64,000 bases of DNA from Pseudonocardia sediminis (GTDB taxonomy: Bacteria > Actinomycetota > Actinomycetes > Mycobacteriales > Pseudonocardiaceae), in NCBI RefSeq assembly GCF_004217185.1, contig NZ_SHKL01000001.1, forward strand, positions 3,718,001-3,782,000. Direction: 5' to 3'. Every line of letters begins with the position of its first letter. Positions within the stretch are counted from its first letter, which is position 1. The notes under the pieces are model-generated. The model did not search any database. It was not told the DNA's origin and saw only the letters and a program-made list of their open reading frames with translations. Position numbers and translations under genes: made by a program. Shown in pieces: positions 18,260 to 27,658 of the stretch.

Positions 18260-18904
18260 TCAGCGCAGCGCGGCCGCCTGCGACGCCAGGTCGGTGACGC
18301 GGTCCCAGTCCCCCGCCGCGACGGCGTCGGACGGGGTCAGCCACGACCCGCCGACGCAGCCGACGTTGCCCAGCGCGAGGTAGTCCGGCGCCGAGTCGAC
18401 GGTGATCCCGCCGGTCGGGCAGAACCGCAGGTCGGGCAGGGGCCCGGAGACGGCCTTGAGGAACGGTCGCCCGCCGGCGGCCTCGGCCGGGAAGAACTTC
18501 ATCTCCGTGACGCCGCGCTCGGCGACGGCGAGCATCTCCGAGATCGTGCTGACGCCGGGCAGGTAGGGCAGCCCGGACTCGTCCATCGCGTCCAGCAGCG
18601 ACGGCGTCGCGCCGGGGCTGACCAGGAACCCTGCGCCGGCGGAGAGCGCCTCGCGGACCTGCAGGGCGGTGCGGATGGTGCCCACGCCGACGACGGCGTC
18701 CGGCACCTCCTGGGCGATCCGGCGGGTGGCCTCCAGCGCGGCCGCGGTCCGCAGCGTCACCTCGATCACCGGCAGCCCGCCGGCGACCAGCGCCCGGGCC
18801 AGCGGCACGGCGGTCGCGGGGTCGGAGATCACCACCACGGGGACGACCGGGGCGAGGTCGAGCAGCGAGCCCGTGATCGGGCGGGACGGGGTGGTCGTGG
18901 TCAT
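18260..18904 (-). CDS. eda: 2-dehydro-3-deoxy-6-phosphogluconate aldolase
   Basis: A 214-residue class I KDPG aldolase. Present are [17 protein letters not shown], the catalytic Glu in [24 protein letters not shown], the Schiff-base lysine in [12 protein letters not shown], and CPTGGIT for phosphate binding. It splits KDPG into pyruvate and glyceraldehyde 3-phosphate, the second Entner-Doudoroff step. I chose the ATG at 18904, which has GAAGGA upstream and gives the usual family length. A GTG at 18946 overlaps the edd stop (GTGA) but has no ribosome site and adds 14 residues. Co-transcribed with edd. Confidence 0.92.
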   Translation of the reverse strand: MTTTTPSRPITGSLLDLAPVVPVVVISDPATAVPLARALVAGGLPVIEVTLRTAAALEATRRIAQEVPDAVVGVGTIRTALQVREALSAGAGFLVSPGATPSLLDAMDESGLPYLPGVSTISEMLAVAERGVTEMKFFPAEAAGGRPFLKAVSGPLPDLRFCPTGGITVDSAPDYLALGNVGCVGGSWLTPSDAVAAGDWDRVTDLASQAAALR

Positions 18905-18942
18905 CGGGGTCGTGTCCTTCGAAGTCGGGAGAACGGGGGCGG

Positions 18943-20808
18943 TCACGCGTCGCGCAGGGCGACGCTCGCGCCCCGCTCGGCCGGTCCGACGGCGTCGCGG
19001 AACGCGGCGAACAGCTCGCGGCCGGTCCCGAACGTCTCCGTCACCGGCGGGATCGCCACGTCGCGGGAGTCGAACTCGTCGGCGTCGACCAGCAGCGAGA
19101 GCGTGCCGGTCTCGGCGTCCAGACGGATCATGTCGCCGTCGCGGACCTTCCCCAGCGGCCCGCCCTGCGCGGCCTCCGGGGTGACGTGCAGCGCCGCCGG
19201 GACCTTGCCCGACGCGCCGGACATCCGGCCGTCGGTGACGACCGCGACCCGGTGGCCGCGGTCCTGCAGCACGCCGAGCGCCGGGGTGAGCTTGTGCAGC
19301 TCCGGCATCCCGTTGGCGCGGGGGCCCTGGTAGCGGACGACGGCGACCATGTCGGCGTCGAGCTCGCCACGGCCGAACGCGTCGAGCAGCTCGGCCTGGT
19401 CGTCGAACACCCGCGCGGGCGCCACGACGACCCGGTGGTCGGCCTCGACGGCGGAGGTCTTGACCACGGCCCGTCCGAGGTTGCCGTCCAGCAGGCGCAG
19501 GCCGCCGTCCGGGGCGAACGGGTCCGCGACGCCGCGCAGGACGGTCTTGTCCAGGCTCTCGGTCGGGCCGTCGCGCCAGACCAGGCCGCCGTCACCGTCG
19601 AGGAAGGGCTCCTCGGTGTAGTGGTGCAGGCCGTGCCCCGCGACGGTGTCGACGTCGTCGTGCAGCATCCCGGCGCCGAGCAGCTCGCGGATCAGCAGCG
19701 ACATGCCGCCGGCGGCCTGGAAGTGGTTGATGTCGGCGGTGCCGTTCGGGTAGATCCGGGTCAGCTGCGGCACGACCGCGGACAGGTCGGAGAAGTCGTC
19801 CCAGGTCAGCTCGACGCCCGCGGCGGCGGCCATCGCGACCAGGTGCATGGTGTGGTTCGTCGAGCCGCCGGTGGCCAGCAGCGCCACCACCCCGTTGACG
19901 ACGGCGTTCTCGTCGACGACCTCGCCCATCGGCGTGGTCGCCGGGTCCAGCGCCCGGCGCGCGGCCTCGTCGGTCAGCGCGTCGCGCAGCGGGGTGCCCG
20001 GGTTGACGAAGCTCGCGCCCGGCAGGTGCAGGCCCATGACCTCCATCAGCAGCTGGTTGGAGTTCGCGGTGCCGAAGAACGTGCAGGTCCCGGGGCCGTG
20101 GTAGCTCTTCGACTCGGCTTCCAGGAGCTCGTCGCGGCCGACCTTCCCCTCGGCGAACAGCTGGCGGACGCGGGCCTTCTCCTTGTTCGGCAGCCCGGAG
20201 GTCATCGGACCGGCCGGGGCCAGGACGACGGGGAGGTGCCCGAACGACAGCGCCCCCATCACCAGCCCGGGGACGATCTTGTCGCAGACCCCCAGCAGCA
20301 CCGCACCGTCGAACATGTCGTGCGACAGGGCGACCGCGGTGGACATGGCGATCACGTCGCGGCTGAACAGCGAGAGCTCCATGCCCTCGCGGCCCTGGGT
20401 GATGCCGTCGCACATGGCGGGGACGCCGCCGGCGACCTGGGCGACCCCGCCCGCGGCACGGGCGGCCCGCTTGATCCGGGCCGGGTAGGTCTCGAACGGC
20501 TGGTGGGCCGAGAGCATGTCGTTGTAGGCGGTCACGATCGCGACGTTGCGGGCGGGCGACGCGGTGAGCGTCAGCTTGTCCGGCCCGCAGGCGGCGACCC
20601 CGTGCGCGAGGTTGGCGCATCCCAGGTCGTCACGGCTGGGTCCACTCGCGCCGGTGGCGGCGTCCGGGGTGGAGCCGGCGGCGCGGACGCGCCGGAGGTA
20701 GGCGGAGCGGCGGGCTGCGGAGCGGGTGCGGATCCGGTCGGTGACGGCGGCGACGATCGGGTGCATCTCGTTCGTGGAGCCGCCGGTGGCGGTCGGAAGA
20801 AAGGTCAC
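18943..20808 (-). CDS. edd: 6-phosphogluconate dehydratase
   Basis: A protein of about 621 residues of the IlvD/Edd family. Landmarks are [45 protein letters not shown] and [13 protein letters not shown], whose Cys residues hold the [4Fe-4S] cluster, plus [10 protein letters not shown] and [15 protein letters not shown]. It dehydrates 6-phosphogluconate to KDPG. The GTG at 20808 has AGGAG 11 bases upstream; the ATG at 20766 aligns better with the E. coli Edd start, so the true N-terminus is uncertain. Divergent from a ROK regulator that is the likely repressor. Confidence 0.93.
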   Translation of the reverse strand: MTFLPTATGGSTNEMHPIVAAVTDRIRTRSAARRSAYLRRVRAAGSTPDAATGASGPSRDDLGCANLAHGVAACGPDKLTLTASPARNVAIVTAYNDMLSAHQPFETYPARIKRAARAAGGVAQVAGGVPAMCDGITQGREGMELSLFSRDVIAMSTAVALSHDMFDGAVLLGVCDKIVPGLVMGALSFGHLPVVLAPAGPMTSGLPNKEKARVRQLFAEGKVGRDELLEAESKSYHGPGTCTFFGTANSNQLLMEVMGLHLPGASFVNPGTPLRDALTDEAARRALDPATTPMGEVVDENAVVNGVVALLATGGSTNHTMHLVAMAAAAGVELTWDDFSDLSAVVPQLTRIYPNGTADINHFQAAGGMSLLIRELLGAGMLHDDVDTVAGHGLHHYTEEPFLDGDGGLVWRDGPTESLDKTVLRGVADPFAPDGGLRLLDGNLGRAVVKTSAVEADHRVVVAPARVFDDQAELLDAFGRGELDADMVAVVRYQGPRANGMPELHKLTPALGVLQDRGHRVAVVTDGRMSGASGKVPAALHVTPEAAQGGPLGKVRDGDMIRLDAETGTLSLLVDADEFDSRDVAIPPVTETFGTGRELFAAFRDAVGPAERGASVALRDA

Positions 20809-20853
20809 GGTGCGTCGGTCTCCTGAGGAAGCGGTGGGTCGAACCGTGCAATG

Positions 20854-20869
20854 AGCACTCTAGAGCGCT
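20854..20869. promoter_or_regulatory. candidate operator, edd/ROK intergenic region
   Basis: A 16-base near-perfect palindrome, AGCACTCTAGAGCGCT, with one mismatched pair. It lies between the divergent edd and ROK starts. A direct repeat TACTGGTC also occurs at 20891-20898 and 20936-20943, the second copy ending just before the ROK ATG. Either could be the binding site of the adjacent ROK repressor. Promoter boxes are not clear enough to call. Confidence 0.4.
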
Positions 20870-20945
20870 ACTTCAGTACTCACAAGACGTTACTGGTCCG
20901 ACATCTGCGTTAGCCCAGGTCAAACTCACATGGTCTACTGGTCAA

Positions 20946-22133
20946 ATGCGAGGACGCACCCCCACCACCGCGCCCGCGACCGCAGGCGAGATCTTCCGGC
21001 TGGTCCGTGACGGCGAGGCCGGCACCCGGACCGAGATCGGCCGTGCCACCGGCCTGTCGCGGACCGCTGTCGCGGCGCGTGTGGACCGGCTGCTCGCCGA
21101 GGGCCTGGTCACCGAGGTCGTCGGCGCCGCGGCCACCGGTGGGCGCCCGGCCGCACGTCTCGTCTTCCACGCCACCGGCGGCACCGTGCTCGCACTCCCG
21201 ATCGGCGTCAGCCGCACCAAGGCCGCGATCTGCGACCTCACCGGCGAGGTGATCGCCGAGGACGTCCTCGACCAGCCCGCGTCGGTCGGGCCGGAGAAGC
21301 TGATCGCCGCCGCGATCCCGGTGCTGGAGAGGCTGCTGGCCACCGCGGGCGCCGCCGAGTCCGGGATCCGCGGGATCGGCGTGAGCATTCCGGGCACCGT
21401 CGACGGCGGGTCGGGCAGCAGCATCGGCGTCCCGGCCCTGCCCGGCTGGGAGGGCGTGTCGCTGCCGCCGCTGCTCTCCGGGCGCTTCCCCGTGCCGGTG
21501 CGCGTCGACAACGACGTGAACGTGATGGCGCTGGCCGAGCACGCCGCGCACCCCGGCGTGGACGACCTGCTGATGGTGAAGGTGTCCACCGGCGTCGGCG
21601 CGGGGGTGGTGTCGGGCGGGCGGCTGCAGCGCGGAGCGTGGGGCGCGGCCGGGGAGATCGGGCACACCCCCGTGCACGACGGTCCGGGCGTGGGCTGCGG
21701 CTGCGGCAACGTCGACTGCCTGGAGGTGCTGGCCAGCGGCGCCGCCCTGGTCCGGGACCTGTCCGCCGCCGGGCGCGACGTGCACGGCGTCGGCGACGTG
21801 ATCACGCTGGTCAAGCAGGGCGACCCGGACGCCGTCCGGCTGGTCCGCACCGCCGGGCGGCGTCTCGGCGAGGTGCTCGCCGCGGCGGTGAACCTGATCA
21901 ACCCGGCCGTCGTGACGATCGGTGGTGACCTGGTCGGCGCCTACGACCCGCTGGTGGCCGGTGTCCGGGAGGCGATCTACCGGCAGTCGATGGCCGCAGC
22001 CACCCAGGACCTGCGGATCGAGCCCGGCCTGATGTCCGGGCGCAGCGGCGTCACCGGCTGCGCGATCCTCGTCCTCGACGAGGTGCTCGCCCCCGCCTCG
22101 GTCGACGCCGCGCTGTCCGACCCGGATGTCTGA
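20946..22133 (+). CDS. ROK-family transcriptional repressor
   Basis: A 395-residue protein. A winged-helix DNA-binding domain (residues about 15-70: TGLSRTAVAARVDRLLAEGLV) is followed by a ROK sugar-kinase-like fold. The latter has the catalytic-Asp region RVDNDVNVMALAEH and the zinc motif GCGCGNVDCLE. ROK repressors bind a sugar or sugar phosphate and release DNA. It is divergent from edd-eda across a 137-base region with a palindrome, so it most likely controls the Entner-Doudoroff genes. The ATG at 20946 has no strong ribosome site. Confidence 0.85.
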   Translation: MRGRTPTTAPATAGEIFRLVRDGEAGTRTEIGRATGLSRTAVAARVDRLLAEGLVTEVVGAAATGGRPAARLVFHATGGTVLALPIGVSRTKAAICDLTGEVIAEDVLDQPASVGPEKLIAAAIPVLERLLATAGAAESGIRGIGVSIPGTVDGGSGSSIGVPALPGWEGVSLPPLLSGRFPVPVRVDNDVNVMALAEHAAHPGVDDLLMVKVSTGVGAGVVSGGRLQRGAWGAAGEIGHTPVHDGPGVGCGCGNVDCLEVLASGAALVRDLSAAGRDVHGVGDVITLVKQGDPDAVRLVRTAGRRLGEVLAAAVNLINPAVVTIGGDLVGAYDPLVAGVREAIYRQSMAAATQDLRIEPGLMSGRSGVTGCAILVLDEVLAPASVDAALSDPDV

Positions 22134-22137
22134 ACGC

Positions 22138-22842
22138 TCATCCCGCCGGTGTGCCCACCGGTGTCCGGAGCAGGTCGAAGCGCATCGGGCGGGTGAGCAC
22201 GAACCCCATCCGCCGGTAGACCCGCAGCGCCGGCTCGTTGACCGCGGACGCGTGCAGCATCGGCAGGTCCCCCCGCGCCACGATCCGCGCCGCGACGGCG
22301 CGCACCAGCCGTTCGGCCAGACCCTGCCCGCGGGCCGACGGGTCGGTGCAGACGGCGCTGATCTCCGTCCGGCCCGGGATCCGCAGCCGCTCGCCGGCCA
22401 TCGCGACCAGCTCGCCGTCGCGCCGGACGCCCAGGTAGGTGCCCAGCTCGGCGGTGCGTGGGCCCCACGGCCCCGGCTTGGTCCGCTCCACCAGCGCGGC
22501 CATCGCGGTCCGGTCGCCGACGCCCAGCTCGACGATCCCGGGGTCGGTCGCCGTCGTGACGGCTGCGCCGTCCATCTGCACGCCGTCGAGCGCCCGGACG
22601 ACCTCCCAGCCCTGCGGCGGGACGGCACCGGGCCCGGCCAGCACGACCGTCTCCCCCGGCCCGGCCAGCACGGCGAGATCGGCCCAGTCCTGATCGCCGG
22701 GCTCGGCGGGCAGACCGGCGAACGGGGACACGTCGGGGTCGAAGCGCACGGCCCGTCCGCGCCGGTCGCCGAAGGCGCGCAACGGTCCGTGGAGTGCGGC
22801 CGAGACCGGGTTCGCCATCGGGTCGTCCATGGGGCCGATCAT
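22138..22842 (-). CDS. GNAT-family N-acetyltransferase
   Basis: A 234-residue FR47-like GNAT protein. The acetyl-CoA-binding motif A is in EISAVCTDPSARGQGLAERL in the C-terminal half, followed by PMLHASAVNEPALRVYRRMG (motif B). The N-terminal half is a divergent GNAT-like portion. The substrate is unknown. It is convergent with the ROK gene, 4 bases apart, and divergent from the next ROK gene. Several in-frame ATG codons near the start (22842, 22830, 22818) leave the N-terminus uncertain. Confidence 0.8.
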   Translation of the reverse strand: MIGPMDDPMANPVSAALHGPLRAFGDRRGRAVRFDPDVSPFAGLPAEPGDQDWADLAVLAGPGETVVLAGPGAVPPQGWEVVRALDGVQMDGAAVTTATDPGIVELGVGDRTAMAALVERTKPGPWGPRTAELGTYLGVRRDGELVAMAGERLRIPGRTEISAVCTDPSARGQGLAERLVRAVAARIVARGDLPMLHASAVNEPALRVYRRMGFVLTRPMRFDLLRTPVGTPAG

Positions 22843-22925
22843 GCCTACCGGTCCCGGGGCCGGTCACCCGGGTTCCCGTGGCCGGGTGGACCGGGGTCGC
22901 GCCGTCGCTCGGGTAGCGTGATCCC

Positions 22926-24092
22926 GTGACTTCCGTGTCGGAAGAAACCGGTTGGGGCCGTCTGGACGGCAGCCTGCTCGCCGTCGCGGTCGAGGTACTG
23001 CGCCACGGCCCGCTCCCGCGCGCCGAGCTCTCCCGCCGTCTCGGCCTGTCCCCCGGCTCGCTGACCCGCCTGACCCGCCCGCTCGTCGACGACGGCCTGC
23101 TCGTCGAGGGCGGCCCGGAGCTGCAGCGCAGCACCGGACGGCCGTCGGTCCCCCTCGACGTCCGCCCGACCGGCGTGCGGTTCGCGGGCGTGAAGATCAC
23201 CGCCGACGAGCTGTTCGCCGTCGTCACCGACCTGCGCGCCTCGGTGCTGGACCGCCGCACCGTCGCGCTGCCCGGCCGGTCCCCCGACGATGTCGTGCGC
23301 AGCGTCGCCGCCGTCGTCGACGACCTCGCCCGGACCCACGGCCCGGTGGCCGGGATCGGCGTCGGCATCGCCGGGCTGGTCACCGAGCACCGCGACGTCG
23401 TCGTCTCGCCGTTCCTGGGCTGGACCGGGGCCGTCCCGCTGGCGGCGCTGCTGGGCGAGGCGACCGGTGTGCCGGTCTCAGTCGACAACGACGTGCGGGC
23501 GCTCACCGCGGCCGAGCACTGGTTCGGCCAGGGCCGCGGGCTGCACTCGTTCGCGCTGGTCACGATCGGAGCCGGGGTCGGCTGCGGGCTCGTCGTGCAC
23601 GACCGGCAGGTCTGCGGGGCGCGCGGGCGGGGCGGCCGGATCGGTCACCTGCCGCTGGTCGCCTCGGCCCCCGGCGGGCCCTGCGACCTCGGGCACCCCG
23701 GCTGCGCGCAGGCCCTCCTGGGCACCGGCGGGCTGACCGCCGCGGCCGCCGCGCGCCTCGGGCACCCGGTGACCCACGCCGAGCTGCTCGGCCTCGCCGG
23801 CGCCGGGGACCCGGGCGCCCGCACCGTGCTCGACGACGCCGCGCGCGGGCTCGCCCAGCTGGTCACCGCCGTCACGGCACTGTCCGATCCGGAGCTCGTG
23901 CTGATCTCCGGCGAGGGCGCCGAGCTGCTCGAGGTCTCCCGCGCCGCGTTCGACGAGGAGATCGCGCGGATCGGCCCGGGCCAGGACCCGGTCCCGGTGC
24001 GGATCGCGCCGTTCGGGTTCACCGACTGGGCCCGCGGGGCCGCCGTCGTCGCCGTCCAGGACCACGTCCGCGGGGACGCGCCCGTCGGATGA
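22926..24092 (+). CDS. ROK-family transcriptional regulator linked to galK
   Basis: A 388-residue protein. A MarR-like helix-turn-helix (residues about 22-62: LPRAELSRRLGLSPGSLTRL) precedes a ROK domain with VSVDNDVRALTAAEHWFG. The zinc motif reads PCDLGHPGCAQ, so the usual CxCGxxGCxE has lost its second Cys and its Glu. Zinc binding may be weak or absent. The GTG start is 7 bases after a TAGCGT box, consistent with a leaderless transcript. galK follows in the same direction 32 bases later, so it probably senses galactose or a derivative. Confidence 0.82.
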   Translation: MTSVSEETGWGRLDGSLLAVAVEVLRHGPLPRAELSRRLGLSPGSLTRLTRPLVDDGLLVEGGPELQRSTGRPSVPLDVRPTGVRFAGVKITADELFAVVTDLRASVLDRRTVALPGRSPDDVVRSVAAVVDDLARTHGPVAGIGVGIAGLVTEHRDVVVSPFLGWTGAVPLAALLGEATGVPVSVDNDVRALTAAEHWFGQGRGLHSFALVTIGAGVGCGLVVHDRQVCGARGRGGRIGHLPLVASAPGGPCDLGHPGCAQALLGTGGLTAAAAARLGHPVTHAELLGLAGAGDPGARTVLDDAARGLAQLVTAVTALSDPELVLISGEGAELLEVSRAAFDEEIARIGPGQDPVPVRIAPFGFTDWARGAAVVAVQDHVRGDAPVG

Positions 24093-24124
24093 GCACCACC
24101 CCACCGTCCGCAGGAGGACCATCG

Positions 24125-25270
24125 ATGACCCCCACCGCCGCCGCCGTCTCGACCGGTTTCCGGTCGCGCCACGGGCACGAGCCCGCGGGGGTGTGGTTCG
24201 CGCCGGGGCGGGTCAACCTGATCGGCGAGCACACCGACTACAACGACGGGTTCGTCCTCCCCTTCGCCCTGCCGCACCGGGCCGTGGTCGCCGCCGCACC
24301 GGCGTCCGGTTCCGGGTCGACGGTCACCAGCGCCCAGGAACCCGAGACCGTCACCTTCTCCGCGGCGGGCGTGGCGCCCGGTGACCTGCCGGGGTGGGCC
24401 GGCTACGTGGCCGGGATGTTCTGGGCGTTCCGCGAGGCCGGGTACCCGGTGCCGGAGCTGGACCTGGTGCTCGACAGCGACGTCCCGGTCGGGGCGGGGC
24501 TGTCGTCGTCGGCGGCCCTGGAGTGCGCGGTCGGGGTGGCGCTCGCCGATCTGGGAGGCGTGCGCGTCGACCGGACGCCGATGGCGGTGCTGGCGCGGCG
24601 CGCGGAGAACGACTTCGTCGGCGCGCCCACCGGCGGGATGGACCAGATGGCGTCGATGCACGGGCGCCCGGAGCGGCTCGTCTTCCTCGACACCCGCGAC
24701 GACGCGATCGAGCTGACCCCGTTCCCGCTCTCCGGGCACGGCCTGACCCTGCTGGTGATCGACACCCGGGCCCCGCACGCGCACGCCGACGGGCAGTACG
24801 GCGAGCGCCGCTCCGACTGCGCCGCCGCGGCCGATGCCCTCGGGGTGCCCGCGCTGCGGGACGCGACCCTCGAGGCCGTCGAGGCCCTGACCGACGACCG
24901 GATCCGCCGCCGCGCGCGGCACATCGTCACCGAGAACGACCGGGTCCGCGACGTCGTGGCCCTGCTGGCCGGCGGCGCCGACCCGCGCCGGATCGGTCCC
25001 GCCCTGGACGCCTCGCACGCGTCGATACGCGACGACTTCGAGATCACCGTCCCGCACGTCGACGTCGCCGCCGAGGTCGCCCGCGACGCCGGCGCGCACG
25101 GGTCCCGGATGACCGGCGGCGGCTTCGGGGGCTGCGTCATCGCCCTGGTCGACGACGCCGACGTCCCGGCGGTCCGCGGCGCGGTGGAGAAGGCCTACGC
25201 CGACCGCGGCTGGACCGCCCCCGTCACGTTCACCGCGACCCCCTCCGAGGGTGCCGCCCGCCTGTCCTGA
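24125..25270 (+). CDS. galK: galactokinase
   Basis: A 381-residue GHMP kinase. It has the galactokinase signature GRVNLIGEHTDYNDGFVLP near residues 28-46, the ATP-binding VGAGLSSSAALECA, and MTGGGFGGCVIAL near the C-terminus. It phosphorylates galactose to galactose 1-phosphate. The ATG at 24125 follows AGGAGG by 7 bases and gives the normal family length. An ATG at 24089 overlapping the ROK stop is the alternative. No galT or galE is in the window. The convergent alpha-galactosidase gene would supply galactose. Confidence 0.93.
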   Translation: MTPTAAAVSTGFRSRHGHEPAGVWFAPGRVNLIGEHTDYNDGFVLPFALPHRAVVAAAPASGSGSTVTSAQEPETVTFSAAGVAPGDLPGWAGYVAGMFWAFREAGYPVPELDLVLDSDVPVGAGLSSSAALECAVGVALADLGGVRVDRTPMAVLARRAENDFVGAPTGGMDQMASMHGRPERLVFLDTRDDAIELTPFPLSGHGLTLLVIDTRAPHAHADGQYGERRSDCAAAADALGVPALRDATLEAVEALTDDRIRRRARHIVTENDRVRDVVALLAGGADPRRIGPALDASHASIRDDFEITVPHVDVAAEVARDAGAHGSRMTGGGFGGCVIALVDDADVPAVRGAVEKAYADRGWTAPVTFTATPSEGAARLS

Positions 25271-25286
25271 CGACCGATGCGGCCCG

Positions 25287-27494
25287 TCAGACGGCGGTGG
25301 CCCGGAGCAGGACCAGGTGCTCCGGCTGCAGGGACGGGGCCCGGACGCCGGCGTGACCGAGGGCCGCGCCGGACAGGGTGACGCCCTCGGCCACCCACGG
25401 CGGGGGACGGTGCCGCAGCGCGGGAAGGCCACCGGCGTTGGCGGCGGTGACCCGGTAGCGGCGGTCCGGGTCCAGTCCGGGCAGGCGGATCCGGCCCGGC
25501 ACCGAGGTCAGCGGGGCGTCGAGCTGGACCAGTGCGAACACCGCCTCCGACCCGTCGGCCGCGACGACGCCGTGCAGTGCCGACGCAGGGTCCGGCGAGT
25601 CCGCCCGCACGACGGTCCCGCTGTGCAGCAGGGGCCGCAGCTCCTTGTGGAGCGCCACCCACGCCGCCAGCTCGGCCCGCTCGTCGTCGGACACCACCGT
25701 CAGGTCCCACTCGATACCGAACGAGCAGAACAGCGCCGTCCCGGCCCGGAACGACAGGTCGTGGGTGCGGGCCGTGGTGTGCGCCCGCGCCGCGCCGACG
25801 TGCGAGCCGATCAGCTCCGGCGGCAGGAGCTGGGCGGTCCAGCGCTGGATCTGCTGGCGTTCCAGGGCGTCGATGCAGTCGCTGCCCCACACCCGGTCGG
25901 TGCGTTCGAGGATCGCCAGGTCCACCCGCAGCCCGCCGGACGAGCACGACTCGATCTCCACCTCGGGGTGGCGGGTGCGCAGCTCGTCGAGCAGGCGGTG
26001 GACCGCGGCGGTCTGGGCGTGCACCCCGGGTTCGCCGCCCGGGGAGTGCCCGGCGTCGACGAGGTCGCGGTTGTGGTCCCACTTCAGCGACGAGATCGCG
26101 TCGGCGGAGAGGATCGCGTCGAGCCGGTCGAGGATGTGGCGGTAGGCGTCGGGGTGGGCGAGGTCGAGGACCTGCTGGTTCCGCGACGGCACCGGCGTCC
26201 GCCCGCCCGTGGCCAGGATCCAGTCCGGGTGCGCGCGGGCCAGGTCGGAGTCGGGGTTGACCATCTCCGGCTCCACCCACAGCCCGAACTCCATGCCGAG
26301 CCCGCGCACCGTCTCGACGAACGGGGTCAGCCCGTCCGGCCAGACGGACTCGTCGACGTACCAGTCCCCCAGCCCGGCGGTGTCGTCGCGACGGTGCCGG
26401 AACCAGCCGTCGTCGAGCACGAAGCGCTCCGCGCCGACGTCGGCCGCGCGCCGGGCCAGCTCGGTCAGGCGGGTGACGTCGTGGTCGAAGTAGGTCGCCT
26501 CCCAGTTGTTGACCACCACCGGCCGCGGCGTCGACGGGTGCGACGGCCGGGCGCGCAGGTGGGTGTGGAACTGCGCGGCGACGGCGTCGAGCCCGATCCC
26601 GTGCGCGGCGTAGAGCCACGGTGACGCGTACGACTCCCCCGCCGCCAGCACGACCTCCCCCGGCAGGAGCAGCTCCCCGCCGCCGAGTACGGACGCGCCG
26701 GTGGACAGTCGCTCGGCGTAGGTGACGTGGTTGCCCGACCAGGCCGTGTGCACCGCCCACACCTCGCCGCCGCGGAACCCGAACCCGGCCGTCCCCGCGG
26801 CCAGGATCAGCGGGGCGTCGGGACCGGTCCGCCCACGCCGGTTCTCCCGCGAGTGCACGCCGACGGTCAGCTCGCGGCGCTGCGGCGCACGCTCGCGTCC
26901 CCAGCGACCGGCCAGGTCGAACACCTCGGTCGCCTCCGGCGGGAGCGGGACGGTGAGCCCGAGCCCGCCCAGCGCGTACGGAACCCGCGACGGATGGTCG
27001 CCGGCGGTGACCGTCGCGCGCTGGCGCAGCAGCCCCGACGGCAGCAGCTCCATCTCGACGACGACGTCCAGTCCGGCGTCGGAGTCGTGGCCGGACACCA
27101 CGATCCGGTCCCCGCCGTCCGAACCGGACTTCACCGAGACGCCGGTCCGGCGGAACCACGGCGACCACCCCCGGCCCGCGCGGCTCCCGGACAGCCCGGG
27201 TCGGCCGTTCCAGCCGGTCGCGTGCTCGGGCAGCACCCCGGCGACGACCGGGACGCCGACCTCGTTGTTCGCCGTCGCCGGCACCGCGGCCCGGGCGAGC
27301 TCGCGCAGGTCCTCCGGCGTCGTCTCCCCCAGGTCCGCGCCCCAGTGCAGCAGGACCGGCAGGCCGTCCCCGGGCTTCTCGAATCCGGGCAGGACGACGA
27401 CCGCGCTCACCCCGGCCGACCGGAGGTGCAGCGGTGCGCCGGCGGCCAGGGTCGCGGCGGCGTCGGACGGGCTGGTGGGCACGGCGCACTCCAC
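25287..27494 (-). CDS. alpha-galactosidase, GH36
   Basis: A 735-residue glycoside hydrolase family 36 enzyme. The beta-rich N-terminal domain precedes a TIM barrel with NNWEATYFDHDVTRL, ERFVLDDGWFRHR, the nucleophile motif LKWDHNRD (Asp near residue 471) and the acid/base region ESCSSGGLRVDLAILER. It releases galactose from melibiose- or raffinose-type alpha-galactosides. There is no signal peptide, so it acts inside the cell on imported sugars. The GTG start follows AGGGA by 7 bases and sits 9 bases from a strong inverted-repeat operator. Confidence 0.92.
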   Translation of the reverse strand: MECAVPTSPSDAAATLAAGAPLHLRSAGVSAVVVLPGFEKPGDGLPVLLHWGADLGETTPEDLRELARAAVPATANNEVGVPVVAGVLPEHATGWNGRPGLSGSRAGRGWSPWFRRTGVSVKSGSDGGDRIVVSGHDSDAGLDVVVEMELLPSGLLRQRATVTAGDHPSRVPYALGGLGLTVPLPPEATEVFDLAGRWGRERAPQRRELTVGVHSRENRRGRTGPDAPLILAAGTAGFGFRGGEVWAVHTAWSGNHVTYAERLSTGASVLGGGELLLPGEVVLAAGESYASPWLYAAHGIGLDAVAAQFHTHLRARPSHPSTPRPVVVNNWEATYFDHDVTRLTELARRAADVGAERFVLDDGWFRHRRDDTAGLGDWYVDESVWPDGLTPFVETVRGLGMEFGLWVEPEMVNPDSDLARAHPDWILATGGRTPVPSRNQQVLDLAHPDAYRHILDRLDAILSADAISSLKWDHNRDLVDAGHSPGGEPGVHAQTAAVHRLLDELRTRHPEVEIESCSSGGLRVDLAILERTDRVWGSDCIDALERQQIQRWTAQLLPPELIGSHVGAARAHTTARTHDLSFRAGTALFCSFGIEWDLTVVSDDERAELAAWVALHKELRPLLHSGTVVRADSPDPASALHGVVAADGSEAVFALVQLDAPLTSVPGRIRLPGLDPDRRYRVTAANAGGLPALRHRPPPWVAEGVTLSGAALGHAGVRAPSLQPEHLVLLRATAV

Positions 27495-27503
27495 GGTCGA
27501 TCC

Positions 27504-27526
27504 CTATGTTCTACGTCGAAACATAG
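27504..27526. promoter_or_regulatory. inverted-repeat operator upstream of alpha-galactosidase
   Basis: Perfect 7-base arms CTATGTT and AACATAG are separated by 9 bases. The site begins 9 bases upstream of the alpha-galactosidase start codon and is AT-rich against a very GC-rich background. Its size and position fit a repressor site covering the promoter or initiation region. The galK-linked ROK protein is a candidate ligand-responsive regulator. No second copy was seen upstream of galK. Confidence 0.65.
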
Positions 27527-27571
27527 AGCGCCCGCCATCGTCGTGTCGACCGACCGACACCCTTATGGCGC

Positions 27572-27599
27572 TTGAAGGACGTAAGTCAGCCGGTACAGT
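27572..27599 (+). promoter_or_regulatory. candidate sigma-70-like promoter of zwf
   Basis: TTGAAG at 27572-27577 and TACAGT at 27594-27599 are separated by 16 bases and lie 60 bases before the zwf GTG. The region is clearly less GC-rich than the surroundings. This is a plausible housekeeping promoter for zwf. Confidence 0.5.
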
Positions 27600-27658
27600 A
27601 CAGAAGACGCCGATACGCACCCCCGCGAACCGGCACCCGATCTTGGAGGAGACGGCCT

